Positions 8,897-16,713 of a DNA stretch of 64,000 bases are shown here, piece after piece (the first letter of the stretch is position 1; each line of letters begins with the position of its first letter). This DNA is from Lutimaribacter saemankumensis. GTDB lineage: Bacteria; Pseudomonadota; Alphaproteobacteria; Rhodobacterales; Rhodobacteraceae. The notes beneath the pieces were generated by a model that ran no database searches, was not told the DNA's origin, and was given only the letters and a program-made list of their open reading frames with translations. Made by a program: the position numbers and the translations under genes. The stretch lies in assembly GCF_900100005.1 (NCBI RefSeq), contig NZ_FNEB01000003.1, forward strand, positions 299,095-363,094. Direction: 5' to 3'.

Positions 8897-9766
8897 TTAC
8901 GCCACGTTTTCCAGCTGCACGCGCGGCGTGACCCCCAGCGCATGACAGACATCGCGTGTCAGTTCGGGGCGGTTCAGCGTGTAGAAATGCAGCCGTTTGA
9001 CGCCGCCTTCGATCAGCTCGCTGCACATTTCGGTGCAAAGCGCGGTGGCAAGCAGATCGGACCGGTCGTCGCGGATCGCCTTGTCGAACGCATCGTCCAG
9101 CCAGGCGGGGACCGAAGTGCCGCAGCTGAGGGCGAATTTGCGCGCGCCCTTCCAGTTCTCGATCGGCAGGATGCCCGGTGTGATCCGGTCGCCGTCGATC
9201 CCGGCCTTCTGGCAGGCGTCGCGGAAGCGGAAAAAGGTTTCCGATTCAAAAAAGAACTGGGTCAGCGCCTCGTCCGCTCCGGCGTCCAGCTTGCGCTTGA
9301 GCCACTCCACATCCGCCTGCGCGTCGGGCGATTCCGGGTGTTTCTCGGGATAGGCGCCCACGCGGATGTTGAATTTTCCGGTGTCGGCCAGCGCCTGGAT
9401 CAGCTCGACCGAGTTGGCAAAACCTTCGGCGTGGGGGCGGAACCCGTCCGAACCCTTGGGCGGATCGCCACGCAGCGCCACGATTTCGCGCACGCCGGCC
9501 TCGGCAAAGCCGTTGGCGATTTCCAGCGTTTCGGCCTTCGACGCGTTTACGCAGGTCAGGTGGGCGGCCACGTTCAGCCCGCTGGTCTTGTGCAGCGTCG
9601 CAACGGCGTCGCGGGTCAGGTCGCGGGTCGTGCCGCCGGCGCCGTAGGTCACCGACACGAAACGCGGCGCGAGCGGCGCCAGCACGTTGACCGTGTCCCA
9701 CAGGCGGAACGACGCCTCGAGCGTCTGGGGCGGGAAGAATTCGAAGGAAATGTCGGGCGTGCGCAT
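8897..9766 (-). CDS. metF: Methylenetetrahydrofolate reductase
   Basis: 289 aa. MetF is the FAD-dependent TIM-barrel enzyme that reduces 5,10-methylene-THF to 5-methyl-THF for methionine synthesis. The ISFEFFPP motif at residues 7-14 includes the catalytic Glu; VTYGAGGTTRDLT and the ALRGDPPKGSDGF block follow, as in the family. I placed the start at 9766 because AAAAGG lies nine bases upstream and the length then matches the family; an in-frame upstream extension to 9889 would run into the divergent metR. Regulation by the adjacent MetR-type regulator is likely. Confidence 0.96.
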   Translation of the reverse strand: MRTPDISFEFFPPQTLEASFRLWDTVNVLAPLAPRFVSVTYGAGGTTRDLTRDAVATLHKTSGLNVAAHLTCVNASKAETLEIANGFAEAGVREIVALRGDPPKGSDGFRPHAEGFANSVELIQALADTGKFNIRVGAYPEKHPESPDAQADVEWLKRKLDAGADEALTQFFFESETFFRFRDACQKAGIDGDRITPGILPIENWKGARKFALSCGTSVPAWLDDAFDKAIRDDRSDLLATALCTEMCSELIEGGVKRLHFYTLNRPELTRDVCHALGVTPRVQLENVA

Positions 9767-9812
9767 CAGTGGCATCCTTTTCGTTTCGATCCTTGTCGCA
9801 GGTGCAGCATTG

Positions 9813-9825
9813 TGAGACAACTTCA
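9813..9825. promoter_or_regulatory. Candidate MetR operator
   Basis: TGAGACAACTTCA in the metF-metR gap matches the enterobacterial MetR consensus TGAA-N5-TTCA with one mismatch in one arm. It lies 47 bp upstream of the metF start and 34 bp upstream of the metR start, where a LysR-type protein could activate metF and repress itself. The match is visible; transfer of the consensus to this lineage is inference. Confidence 0.45.
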
Positions 9826-9858
9826 TAATATCGAACATCAACATGAGGCTGATGATAG

Positions 9859-10764
9859 GTGCATATCGAATTCCGTCATCTTCGCACAATCAAGGCGATC
9901 CACGAGGCAGGCGGGCTGGCCCGCGCCGCCGAACAGTTGAACATCACGCAATCGGCGCTGTCCCACCAGATCAAGGGGATCGAGGACCAGGCCGGGGTCG
10001 AACTGTTCGTGCGCCGGTCAAAACCGCTCAAGCTGTCTGCGGCGGGCCTGCGCCTGCTGCGTGCGGCCGAAAGGATCCTGCCCGAGATCGAGGCGCTGCA
10101 GGCCGAGTTTTCCGGCCTGCGCGAAGGCCATGCCGGGCGCATGCATATCGCCATCGAATGCCACGCCTGTTTCGAATGGCTGTTCCCGGTGCTGGAACAG
10201 TTCCGCAAGTCCTGGGGCGATGTGGATGTTGATATCCGCCCTGGCCTTGCCTTCGACGCGCTGCCCGCGCTGATGAAGGAAGAGGTCGATCTCGTCGTGT
10301 CCTCGGACCCCGAGGATCTGCCGGGCATCACCTTTACCCCGCTGTTCGACTACCAGCCCGTCTTTGTCGCCTCGTCCCATCACCCGCTGGCGCAAAAGAA
10401 ATGGATCGACGCCGAGGATTTTCGCGGCGAAACGCTCATCACCTATCCGGTGGAGCGCTCGCGGCTGGATGTGTTCAGCCAGCTTCTGACGCCGGCCAAG
10501 GTCGAACCGGCCGCGATCCGGCAGGCGGAACTGACGGCCGTGATCCTGTTGCTGGTCGCATCGAACCGGGGCGTCAGCGTATTGCCCGACTGGGTGGTGC
10601 GCGAGGTGAAGTATTCCAGCGACTACGTCACCCGGCCGCTGACCGAACAGGGCATCACCCGCCGCCTCTATGCCGCGACACGCAGCGTCGACCTTGAAAA
10701 GCCCTATGTGCGCGACCTGATCAGGCTGGCCGGCGAAGAGGCGCACCGCATGCAGGCGGCATGA
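9859..10764 (+). CDS. metR: LysR family transcriptional regulator, MetR-like
   Basis: 301 aa with a GTG start. The N-terminal winged HTH (about residues 3-60) contains GGLARAAEQLNITQSALSHQ as its recognition region; the remainder is the LysR substrate-binding domain. It is transcribed divergently from metF with a 92-bp gap and resembles MetR, the homocysteine-responsive activator of methionine genes. The context is the main reason for the MetR assignment. It converges on the patatin-like gene with only 3 bp between stop codons. Confidence 0.88.
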   Translation: MHIEFRHLRTIKAIHEAGGLARAAEQLNITQSALSHQIKGIEDQAGVELFVRRSKPLKLSAAGLRLLRAAERILPEIEALQAEFSGLREGHAGRMHIAIECHACFEWLFPVLEQFRKSWGDVDVDIRPGLAFDALPALMKEEVDLVVSSDPEDLPGITFTPLFDYQPVFVASSHHPLAQKKWIDAEDFRGETLITYPVERSRLDVFSQLLTPAKVEPAAIRQAELTAVILLLVASNRGVSVLPDWVVREVKYSSDYVTRPLTEQGITRRLYAATRSVDLEKPYVRDLIRLAGEEAHRMQAA

Positions 10765-10767
10765 TCG

Positions 10768-13035
10768 TCACTGAGCCGCGACCTGCACGCCGGGCGGGGT
10801 CAGGCCATTCTTGGTGGAACAGTCCGGCACGCCGCCGGTGCGTTGCAGGACCGTATCGAAGCTCACGTTCTTCCGGTCCATGGGGATCGCGCCGTGGCCC
10901 TCTTCGATCTGCAGCTTGATCGCGTCGAACGTCTTTTGGGCGAGATACCAGCTTACGGTGAAATTGACCTCGTGGGGGATGGTGCGGGCCACGCACATGA
11001 CCACGTTCATCGGGATCGGAGCGTCCGGCGAAGGCGGCGCGTCCTGCGCGGGAAAGAACTGCATCACGCGCGTGGCCGTCAGGTCGCGCCGCGCGCGCCA
11101 GGCAGCCGTAAAGGCCGATAGCGGCGCGCCGAACGTGCCTTTGACCTGAGGCGGGGCGGCGGTTTCATCCGCGGTGAACTGGATGACCTCGACCCGGGTG
11201 CCATTCATGTCGTTCTTCAGCGCATGGAGCAGCTCGGTCACCGATTCGAGCCCGGAATTGTCGAAATACCCGCCATCGGCCAGTTGGATCACCTGCGGCC
11301 GGTCCGGTTGCCCCGGTGTGCGCACCCGCACCCGTGCGGGCGGCGTCACCACCGGAAACCGCGCCGAGATCACCATCGCGTTGCCTACGGTCAGGTCGCG
11401 GCCGCCCCAAAGTTCGAGCAGCCCCGGAACGCCGCCCCGGATCTGGCGCAGCGGGGACAGGATGTAGTGGTGCCCGTTGTCGACGCGCGTTGCGTTGAAC
11501 ACGAGAAGCGGCGCGCCTTTGTCGGGCGACCAGCTGGCTGTCAGGGCGCGGTCGAAATAGGCCGGCCGGCCCAGGCCCTGCGCCTCGGTCCAGTCTCCGA
11601 GAGCATCGGCAAGCGCAGCCTCCAGAACGGCGCCGCGGTCGATCGGTTCCTCGAACGCGGCCGAATAAGGGACCACGTTGTCGAGATTGTCGCGGAACAG
11701 CAGCCCCGCCAGCGCCGGGGTCAGGAAATCGCGGCGCAGGATCGCATCCACCGCCGCCCGGTGGCAGTCCGGGGCGGCATCCGCCCGGTCGCAAACGCCG
11801 CTTTGCCGGATCGCCCAATACACGCCACCGCCCACCGATCCGCCTGAAACACCGGAAATCGCGAACAGTGTCCGGGTGAAATCCGGGTCGGTATCTGTAC
11901 GCGCCGCGAGATAGTAAGCGGTGTGATAGGCGGCATAAAGCCCGCCACCCTGGGCCGCGGCGATCCGCACGGGAGCACTGGCTGCCCGCGGCCAGTCCTG
12001 GAACGCGCGCTGGGCGGAATAGATCGGTTTCTCGGCTGGGGGCACGCCCTGCACATGGTTGCACCCGGACCATGTCTGGCAGGCCCCGTCCACAAGGTGG
12101 CTGCCCGAATAGACCAGCGCGATGCCAGTCAAAAGGAAAAGCGGCGTGCGCGACCGCGCACTTGCGCGCGTCAGAAGGATAAGCAGTATCAGTCCGACGA
12201 CAACCGCTACGGCCACGACCGGGCTGACAAGCGCACCGGACAGCCCCAGCAGAACAAGAACCAGGGGAAAGTTCCCCGCGACGCGGTGCGACAGCACGGT
12301 CAGCGCGGCCAACAGCAGCGCCGCAGCCGCGGCAAAACCGGCGGCCATGCCCAGGGCGCCGATCTGCCCGGTGGTGCCCGGCGAAAAGAACCCTTTCCAG
12401 ATCACGATCACCATGAACAGGGCCGCCAGCCCATGGATCACATAGCCCCGCAGCACCATCCACAGTGCGGGCATCGTGTCTTTGGAAATGATCGTGTCCA
12501 GCCAATCCAGCGCCTGGGTGTAGAGCTGTGCATTGCCCATGCGCGCGACAGCGGCAAGAAACTGCATCAGAACGAAAACCAGCGCCGCAAAGAGCCAGGC
12601 CAGCGTGTTCTGGTCAAGCGCGGGCGCCTCGGGGCTGCGCAGCGCACCGATCAGGGCCGTCGGATAGGCGATGATGAACATCAGGGGGATCAGCGCGATG
12701 ATGAAGGGCGCGGCCGGTTCATTGTCCATGTCGCACAGCCGCAAGGCCTGCCGCGCCGACCACACGGTGAAGAACGGCAGCGCGATCAGCAGGACAACCG
12801 CCATCTGGAGCCGGCCGCTGCGATGTTCGTCCTGGGTGAAAAGGCCCGCCTGGTTTGCCGCTTCGGGTGCCTGGTAGATCTGAAAATCCGCAAGATGGCC
12901 CAGGATCACTTCCTGAGCGGGGTCGCTGGCGGCGAGGAAATAACAAAACAGCGCGCTGACGATCACGGGACCGTAGGTGTATTCCAGCACATTGATAACG
13001 GACCGGCGCATCCGGCCAACGGAATGTGACCGCAA
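10768..13035 (-). CDS. Membrane-anchored patatin-like phospholipase domain protein
   Basis: About 755 aa. The N-terminal ~330 residues contain several hydrophobic segments (about seven), and the rest is patatin-like: glycine-rich oxyanion loop AAQGGGLYAAY near residue 360, nucleophile elbow GVSGGSVGG near 395 (Ser) and DGGYFDNSG near 586 (catalytic Asp). Both catalytic residues are present, so lipid acyl hydrolase activity is plausible. I place the start at TTG 13035, preceded by GGAG six bases upstream; ATG 13011 is the alternative but lacks a ribosome site. Longer in-frame starts would overlap divergent suhB. The substrate is unknown. Confidence 0.75.
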   Translation of the reverse strand: MRSHSVGRMRRSVINVLEYTYGPVIVSALFCYFLAASDPAQEVILGHLADFQIYQAPEAANQAGLFTQDEHRSGRLQMAVVLLIALPFFTVWSARQALRLCDMDNEPAAPFIIALIPLMFIIAYPTALIGALRSPEAPALDQNTLAWLFAALVFVLMQFLAAVARMGNAQLYTQALDWLDTIISKDTMPALWMVLRGYVIHGLAALFMVIVIWKGFFSPGTTGQIGALGMAAGFAAAAALLLAALTVLSHRVAGNFPLVLVLLGLSGALVSPVVAVAVVVGLILLILLTRASARSRTPLFLLTGIALVYSGSHLVDGACQTWSGCNHVQGVPPAEKPIYSAQRAFQDWPRAASAPVRIAAAQGGGLYAAYHTAYYLAARTDTDPDFTRTLFAISGVSGGSVGGGVYWAIRQSGVCDRADAAPDCHRAAVDAILRRDFLTPALAGLLFRDNLDNVVPYSAAFEEPIDRGAVLEAALADALGDWTEAQGLGRPAYFDRALTASWSPDKGAPLLVFNATRVDNGHHYILSPLRQIRGGVPGLLELWGGRDLTVGNAMVISARFPVVTPPARVRVRTPGQPDRPQVIQLADGGYFDNSGLESVTELLHALKNDMNGTRVEVIQFTADETAAPPQVKGTFGAPLSAFTAAWRARRDLTATRVMQFFPAQDAPPSPDAPIPMNVVMCVARTIPHEVNFTVSWYLAQKTFDAIKLQIEEGHGAIPMDRKNVSFDTVLQRTGGVPDCSTKNGLTPPGVQVAAQ

Positions 13036-13178
13036 GACATTCTCCAGAAAAAATAACTCAACCAATGCGCGTATGACAGCACAGCCTTGCCGGATCGCCA
13101 AACCCGGTTGCCAAATCGCGTCTTGGCATCCGCGCGCGTGACGCGTATAGGCGCGGTCTGAAAGACAGGAGCCGAACC

Positions 13179-13967
13179 ATGCAGGGCAGCGCAAATCTCA
13201 ACGTCATGATCAAGGCCGCACGCAAGGCGGGCCGGTCGCTGGTCAAGGATTTCCGCGAGGTCGAGAACCTGCAGGTTTCGATGAAGGGCGCGGGCGATTT
13301 CGTCACCAAGGCCGACATCGCCGCCGAAGCCATCCTGAAAGAGGAACTGCTGGCCGCACGCCCCAACTATGGCTGGTTGGCCGAAGAGGGCGGCGAAGTC
13401 GAAGGCACCGATCCCACCCGCCGCTGGATCGTCGATCCGCTGGACGGGACCACCAATTTCCTGCACGGTCTGCCGCATTGGGCGATCTCGATCGCGCTGG
13501 AACACAAGGGCCAGATCGTGGCGGGAGTCATCTATGACGCCGCCAAGGACGAGATGTTCTTTGCCGAAAAAGGGCAGGGCGCATGGCTGAACGACATGAA
13601 GCGCCTGCGCGTGTCGGGCCGTCACCGGATGGTCGAAAGCGTATTCGCCACCGGGGTGCCCTTTGCCGCGAAGCGCACGCTGCCGGCCACGCTGCAGGAT
13701 CTTGCACGCCTGATGCCGGAATGCGCGGGCGTGCGGCGCTTTGGTTCGGCCGCGCTGGACCTCGCCTATGTGGCGGCGGGCCGTTATGACGGCTACTGGG
13801 AGCGCGAACTGAACATCTGGGACGTTGCCGCCGGGTCGCTTCTGGTGACCGAGGCAGGTGGCCTTGTCGAAGGTGTCCGCGAAGGGCAGAACCCGCTGGA
13901 CGGCAACCTGATCGCAGCCAATGGCGCCATTTTCACCAGTTTCGCCAAGGTGATCCGCGACGCGTGA
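13179..13967 (+). CDS. suhB: Inositol monophosphatase family protein
   Basis: 262 aa. Mg-dependent phosphatase of the IMPase superfamily. WLAEEGGE (about 66-73) gives the metal-binding Glu, WIVDPLDGTTNFLHG (about 83-97) the DPxDGT metal/phosphate motif, and NIWDVAAGSLL near 212 the third Asp. SuhB-type enzymes hydrolyse inositol-1-phosphate and also assist rRNA maturation in E. coli; which role applies here cannot be said. It is divergent from the patatin gene and converges on the GFA gene with a 3-bp gap. Confidence 0.93.
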   Translation: MQGSANLNVMIKAARKAGRSLVKDFREVENLQVSMKGAGDFVTKADIAAEAILKEELLAARPNYGWLAEEGGEVEGTDPTRRWIVDPLDGTTNFLHGLPHWAISIALEHKGQIVAGVIYDAAKDEMFFAEKGQGAWLNDMKRLRVSGRHRMVESVFATGVPFAAKRTLPATLQDLARLMPECAGVRRFGSAALDLAYVAAGRYDGYWERELNIWDVAAGSLLVTEAGGLVEGVREGQNPLDGNLIAANGAIFTSFAKVIRDA

Positions 13968-13970
13968 CCA

Positions 13971-14327
13971 TCAGCGGTCGCTGATGTGGTTCACGCCGTC
14001 GGTCCAGCGGATCGGCTCGTAGTCGCGTGGATTGACGCCTTCGATCGCGCCCAGGTTCACCGCGTATTGCGTCGGATCGGACCTGCGACGGTGATGGGTG
14101 TAGATGCCGCAGACCGAGCAGAAGTAATGCTTGGCCGTCCAGGTGCCCCATTCATACAGCGTCAGCATGTCCTCGCCCCGCACGATCTCGAGCTGGGCCA
14201 GAGGCACCATCACAGCCGCCGCACCGCGCCGCCGGCAAAAGCTGCAATCGCAGCGGCTTGCCTCGTTCAGCGGGTGGCCGGGTTCAAAGCGCAGTTCGAC
14301 CGCGCCGCAATGGCAGGTAAGTTTCAT
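13971..14327 (-). CDS. GFA family protein (glutathione-dependent formaldehyde-activating fold)
   Basis: 118 aa. Small zinc protein with the CENP-V/GFA Cys pattern: CHC at 5-7, CDCSFC at 26-31 and the YFCSVCG pair at 70 and 73. Members are called S-(hydroxymethyl)glutathione synthase but most are uncharacterised, and no formaldehyde-oxidation genes are adjacent. Its ATG overlaps the TGA of the upstream rhomboid gene (ATGA), so the two are translationally coupled. Confidence 0.9.
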   Translation of the reverse strand: MKLTCHCGAVELRFEPGHPLNEASRCDCSFCRRRGAAAVMVPLAQLEIVRGEDMLTLYEWGTWTAKHYFCSVCGIYTHHRRRSDPTQYAVNLGAIEGVNPRDYEPIRWTDGVNHISDR

Positions 14328-15070
14328 CTCCGCCGCCTGACTGTTGGAACGTTGCTTTGCCGGAGCTTGTATTTCGCCTCGGGGTGGGGCGGAAGCCCGT
14401 CGTTCCGCCGCCAGAAGGCGGTGCCGCCAAGGCGCAGAAACAATGGCAGGGTCAGCACCAGCCCGATCACGAACCCGCCCGCATGCGCCCAATAGGCCAC
14501 GCCGCCGCCATTCAGGTCGGCGCCCACGCCGTTGAAAAGCTGCAGCCCGAACCACAGACCCAGCATGACCCAGGCCGGAATCGGGAAGATGCGGATGAAA
14601 AAGACGATGATCACCAGAACGTCGACCCGCGCCCTTGGAAACAGCAACAGGTAGCCCCCCATGACGCCCGCGATCGCACCCGACGCGCCCACGGTGGGCA
14701 CCGGTGAATAGGGCGAGGCCGCCACATGCGCCAGCGCCGCGCCGATGCCGCTGGCAAGATAGAAGGCAAGAAAGCCCAGGTGGCCCATCTCGTCTTCCAT
14801 GTTGTCGCCGAATATCCACAGAAATAGCATGTTGCCGATCAAGTGCATCCATCCGCCATGCAGGAACATCGAGGTCACGACCGTGTGCCAGCCTTGCCCG
14901 TTCGTGACCTCGGCGGGGATCATCGCCCATGTGCCGAAAAACGCCGCCAGTTGCCGACCGTCCGTCATCACCGGGAAATAGCTCAGGAATATCGCGATGT
15001 TGATCGCCATCAACGCATAGGTGACGAAGGGCGTTCGGTTCGACGGGTTGTGATCGCGGATGGGAAACAT
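14324..15070 (-). CDS. Rhomboid family intramembrane serine protease
   Basis: 248 aa from the ATG at 15070 (MFPIRDHNPSNRTPF, the common opening of this subfamily). Six to seven transmembrane helices. The catalytic dyad is visible: Ser130 in TVGASGAIAG and His196 in YWAHAGGF; HGGWMHLIGN (71-80) is the conserved L1-to-TM2 segment with its Asn. It cleaves membrane proteins within the lipid bilayer; the substrate is unknown. It is divergent from the TPR gene and overlaps the GFA gene by 4 bp. Confidence 0.93.
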   Translation of the reverse strand: MFPIRDHNPSNRTPFVTYALMAINIAIFLSYFPVMTDGRQLAAFFGTWAMIPAEVTNGQGWHTVVTSMFLHGGWMHLIGNMLFLWIFGDNMEDEMGHLGFLAFYLASGIGAALAHVAASPYSPVPTVGASGAIAGVMGGYLLLFPRARVDVLVIIVFFIRIFPIPAWVMLGLWFGLQLFNGVGADLNGGGVAYWAHAGGFVIGLVLTLPLFLRLGGTAFWRRNDGLPPHPEAKYKLRQSNVPTVRRRR

Positions 15071-15149
15071 GGGCCGAACGATTGGAGGTTTTGGCGCGCA
15101 GGTCAAGCGCGGGCTTGACCGGCTGCGTCGCCGGACCACAATTTATGAT

Positions 15150-15689
15150 ATGAGACAACTTGCCTGCCTTCTGATGCTCGCGTCCCCCGCATGGGCCGAA
15201 ACCTGCCCGCCGCCGCCGGATCATTCCGCCGCGCTGGCGCGGCTCGTGGACGAAGTGCGCGCCGCTCCGACGGCACAAGCTGCGCGCCCGATCACCGACC
15301 GGATGTGGGAACTTTGGGCGGATGCCCCCGACGAAGCCGCCCAAGAGGTGCTGGATGCCGGCCTGCGCAAGCGCGCGTCCTATGATTTTCTCGGAGCGCT
15401 CAGGGATTTCGACAGGCTGGTGGAATACTGCCCCGACTATGCCGAAGGCTACAACCAGCGCGCATTCATCCATTTCATCCGTCAGGATTACGAGGCCGCG
15501 CTGGAACAGCTCGATATCGTGCTCGAGCTGAACCCTGCGCATATCCCCGCGCTTGCGGGCAAGGCACTGACGCTGATGGGGCTCGACCGCATGGACGAAG
15601 GGCAGGAGGTGCTGCGCCGTGCGCTGCAGCTGAACCCTTGGCTGCCGGAACGTGGCCTGCTGATCCCGCGTCCGGGCGAAAAGCTCTGA
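15150..15689 (+). CDS. Periplasmic tetratricopeptide-repeat protein
   Basis: 179 aa. The start at 15150 gives a clean Sec signal peptide (MRQLACLLMLASPAWA, cut before ETC). The mature protein holds two to three TPR units, for example SYDFLGALRDFDRLVEYCP and the QDYEAALEQLDIVLELNP repeat, so it probably mediates protein contacts in the periplasm. No enzymatic motif is present. It is divergent from the rhomboid gene (79-bp gap) and followed by tRNA-Leu. The partner is not predictable. Confidence 0.85.
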   Translation: MRQLACLLMLASPAWAETCPPPPDHSAALARLVDEVRAAPTAQAARPITDRMWELWADAPDEAAQEVLDAGLRKRASYDFLGALRDFDRLVEYCPDYAEGYNQRAFIHFIRQDYEAALEQLDIVLELNPAHIPALAGKALTLMGLDRMDEGQEVLRRALQLNPWLPERGLLIPRPGEKL

Positions 15690-15753
15690 CGTCCTTGCAT
15701 CCTCTTGTTGAGCGCGCGCGCCCGCGCTAACAGTCAGGTCCGGCCTGGCCCGA

Positions 15754-15839
15754 GCGGGCGTGGTGGAATGGTAGACACATGGGACTTAAAATCCCTGGGG
15801 CGAAAGCCCATGCCGGTTCGAGTCCGGCCGCCCGTACCA
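15754..15839 (+). tRNA. tRNA-Leu (anticodon UAA)
   Basis: Class II tRNA with a long variable arm. The acceptor stem GCGGGCG pairs with CGCCCGT (one G-U), the T loop reads GGTTCGAGTCC, the anticodon loop has TAA in ACTTAAAAT, and CCA is encoded at 15837-15839. Leu identity follows from the anticodon and the variable arm. Confidence 0.97.
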
Positions 15840-15969
15840 GGCCGTTTTCCCCTTTCTGAGTCCGCAGCGCATCAGTTGTGTGCCCGGCCGCCCCTGCCAT
15901 CTGGACGTGACCGGGGCTGCGCGCTAGCGTGCGCGAAAAAAGCAAAAGCGGTTTCGGGAAAGGGCAGAC

Positions 15970-16641
15970 ATGGCCGAAGAGCAGGACAAGAAACAGCGCC
16001 GCCGCGCGCGCTGGAAAGAGCAGCGCAAGCTGAAGAACGCGCGCTCGGAAGGGATGATGCTGGGCATCGTATCCATGCTCGAACCCGGCGACGTCGTGCT
16101 GGATTGCGGGGCGAATGTGGGTGCCGTCTGCGAACCGCTGGCCAGAACAGGCGCAATCGTGCACGCCTTCGAACCCGATCCTTACGCGTTCGGGCAATTG
16201 TCTGAGCGTGTGGGAAAGTATGACAACGTCACCCTGCACAATGTCGCGGTCGGCACGAAAAAGGGCACCGTCAAGCTGCAGCGCGCCGAAGGGTTCGACG
16301 ACGACCCGGCAAGAAACTCGGTAAAGTCCACGATCCTCGAAGGCGGGCGTTCGACCGCCGAGGGCGATACCGTGGATGTCGAACTGATCGATTTTCCGAA
16401 ATTCGTGAAGGCGCTGCTGAAGAAACACGGCAAGATCGCGTTTCTCAAGATGGATATCGAGGGTGCGGAACTTGAGTTGATGGAAAAGATGTTCGCCGCC
16501 GATATGTTCGAGAACATCAAGCTGACCGTGGTCGAAACCCACGAAAAGAAGTTCAAGGATCTGCGCCCGCGTTTTGCCAGGCTGCGCGAGGATGTGGGTG
16601 CGAAATACCCGGTCACCAAGATCAATCTCGACTGGATCTGA
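15970..16641 (+). CDS. FkbM family SAM-dependent methyltransferase
   Basis: 223 aa. A basic N-terminal helix (residues 5-28, KKQRRRARWKEQRKLKNAR) precedes a Rossmann methyltransferase domain with SAM motif I DVVLDCGANVGAV (41-53), the acidic FEPDP at 67-71 and the FkbM-typical FLKMDIEGAELELM near 158-171. FkbM members O-methylate sugars or other small molecules. No polysaccharide genes are adjacent, so the acceptor is unknown. It stands alone after tRNA-Leu and ends at a hairpin shared with the convergent gene. Confidence 0.9.
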   Translation: MAEEQDKKQRRRARWKEQRKLKNARSEGMMLGIVSMLEPGDVVLDCGANVGAVCEPLARTGAIVHAFEPDPYAFGQLSERVGKYDNVTLHNVAVGTKKGTVKLQRAEGFDDDPARNSVKSTILEGGRSTAEGDTVDVELIDFPKFVKALLKKHGKIAFLKMDIEGAELELMEKMFAADMFENIKLTVVETHEKKFKDLRPRFARLREDVGAKYPVTKINLDWI

Positions 16642-16662
16642 GCGTTCCCCCCAAAACCGAAA

Positions 16663-16685
16663 CGGCCGCCCGATCCGGGCGGCCG
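16663..16685. terminator. Hairpin terminator between convergent genes
   Basis: Perfect 9-bp inverted repeat CGGCCGCCC / GGGCGGCCG with a 5-nt loop. It lies 22 bp after the FkbM stop and 29 bp after the stop of the convergent minus-strand gene. A T-rich tail is present mainly on the minus-strand side. Confidence 0.6.
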
Positions 16686-16713
16686 CTGTCGTTTCAAGTG
16701 ACGTTCGGGCGGG

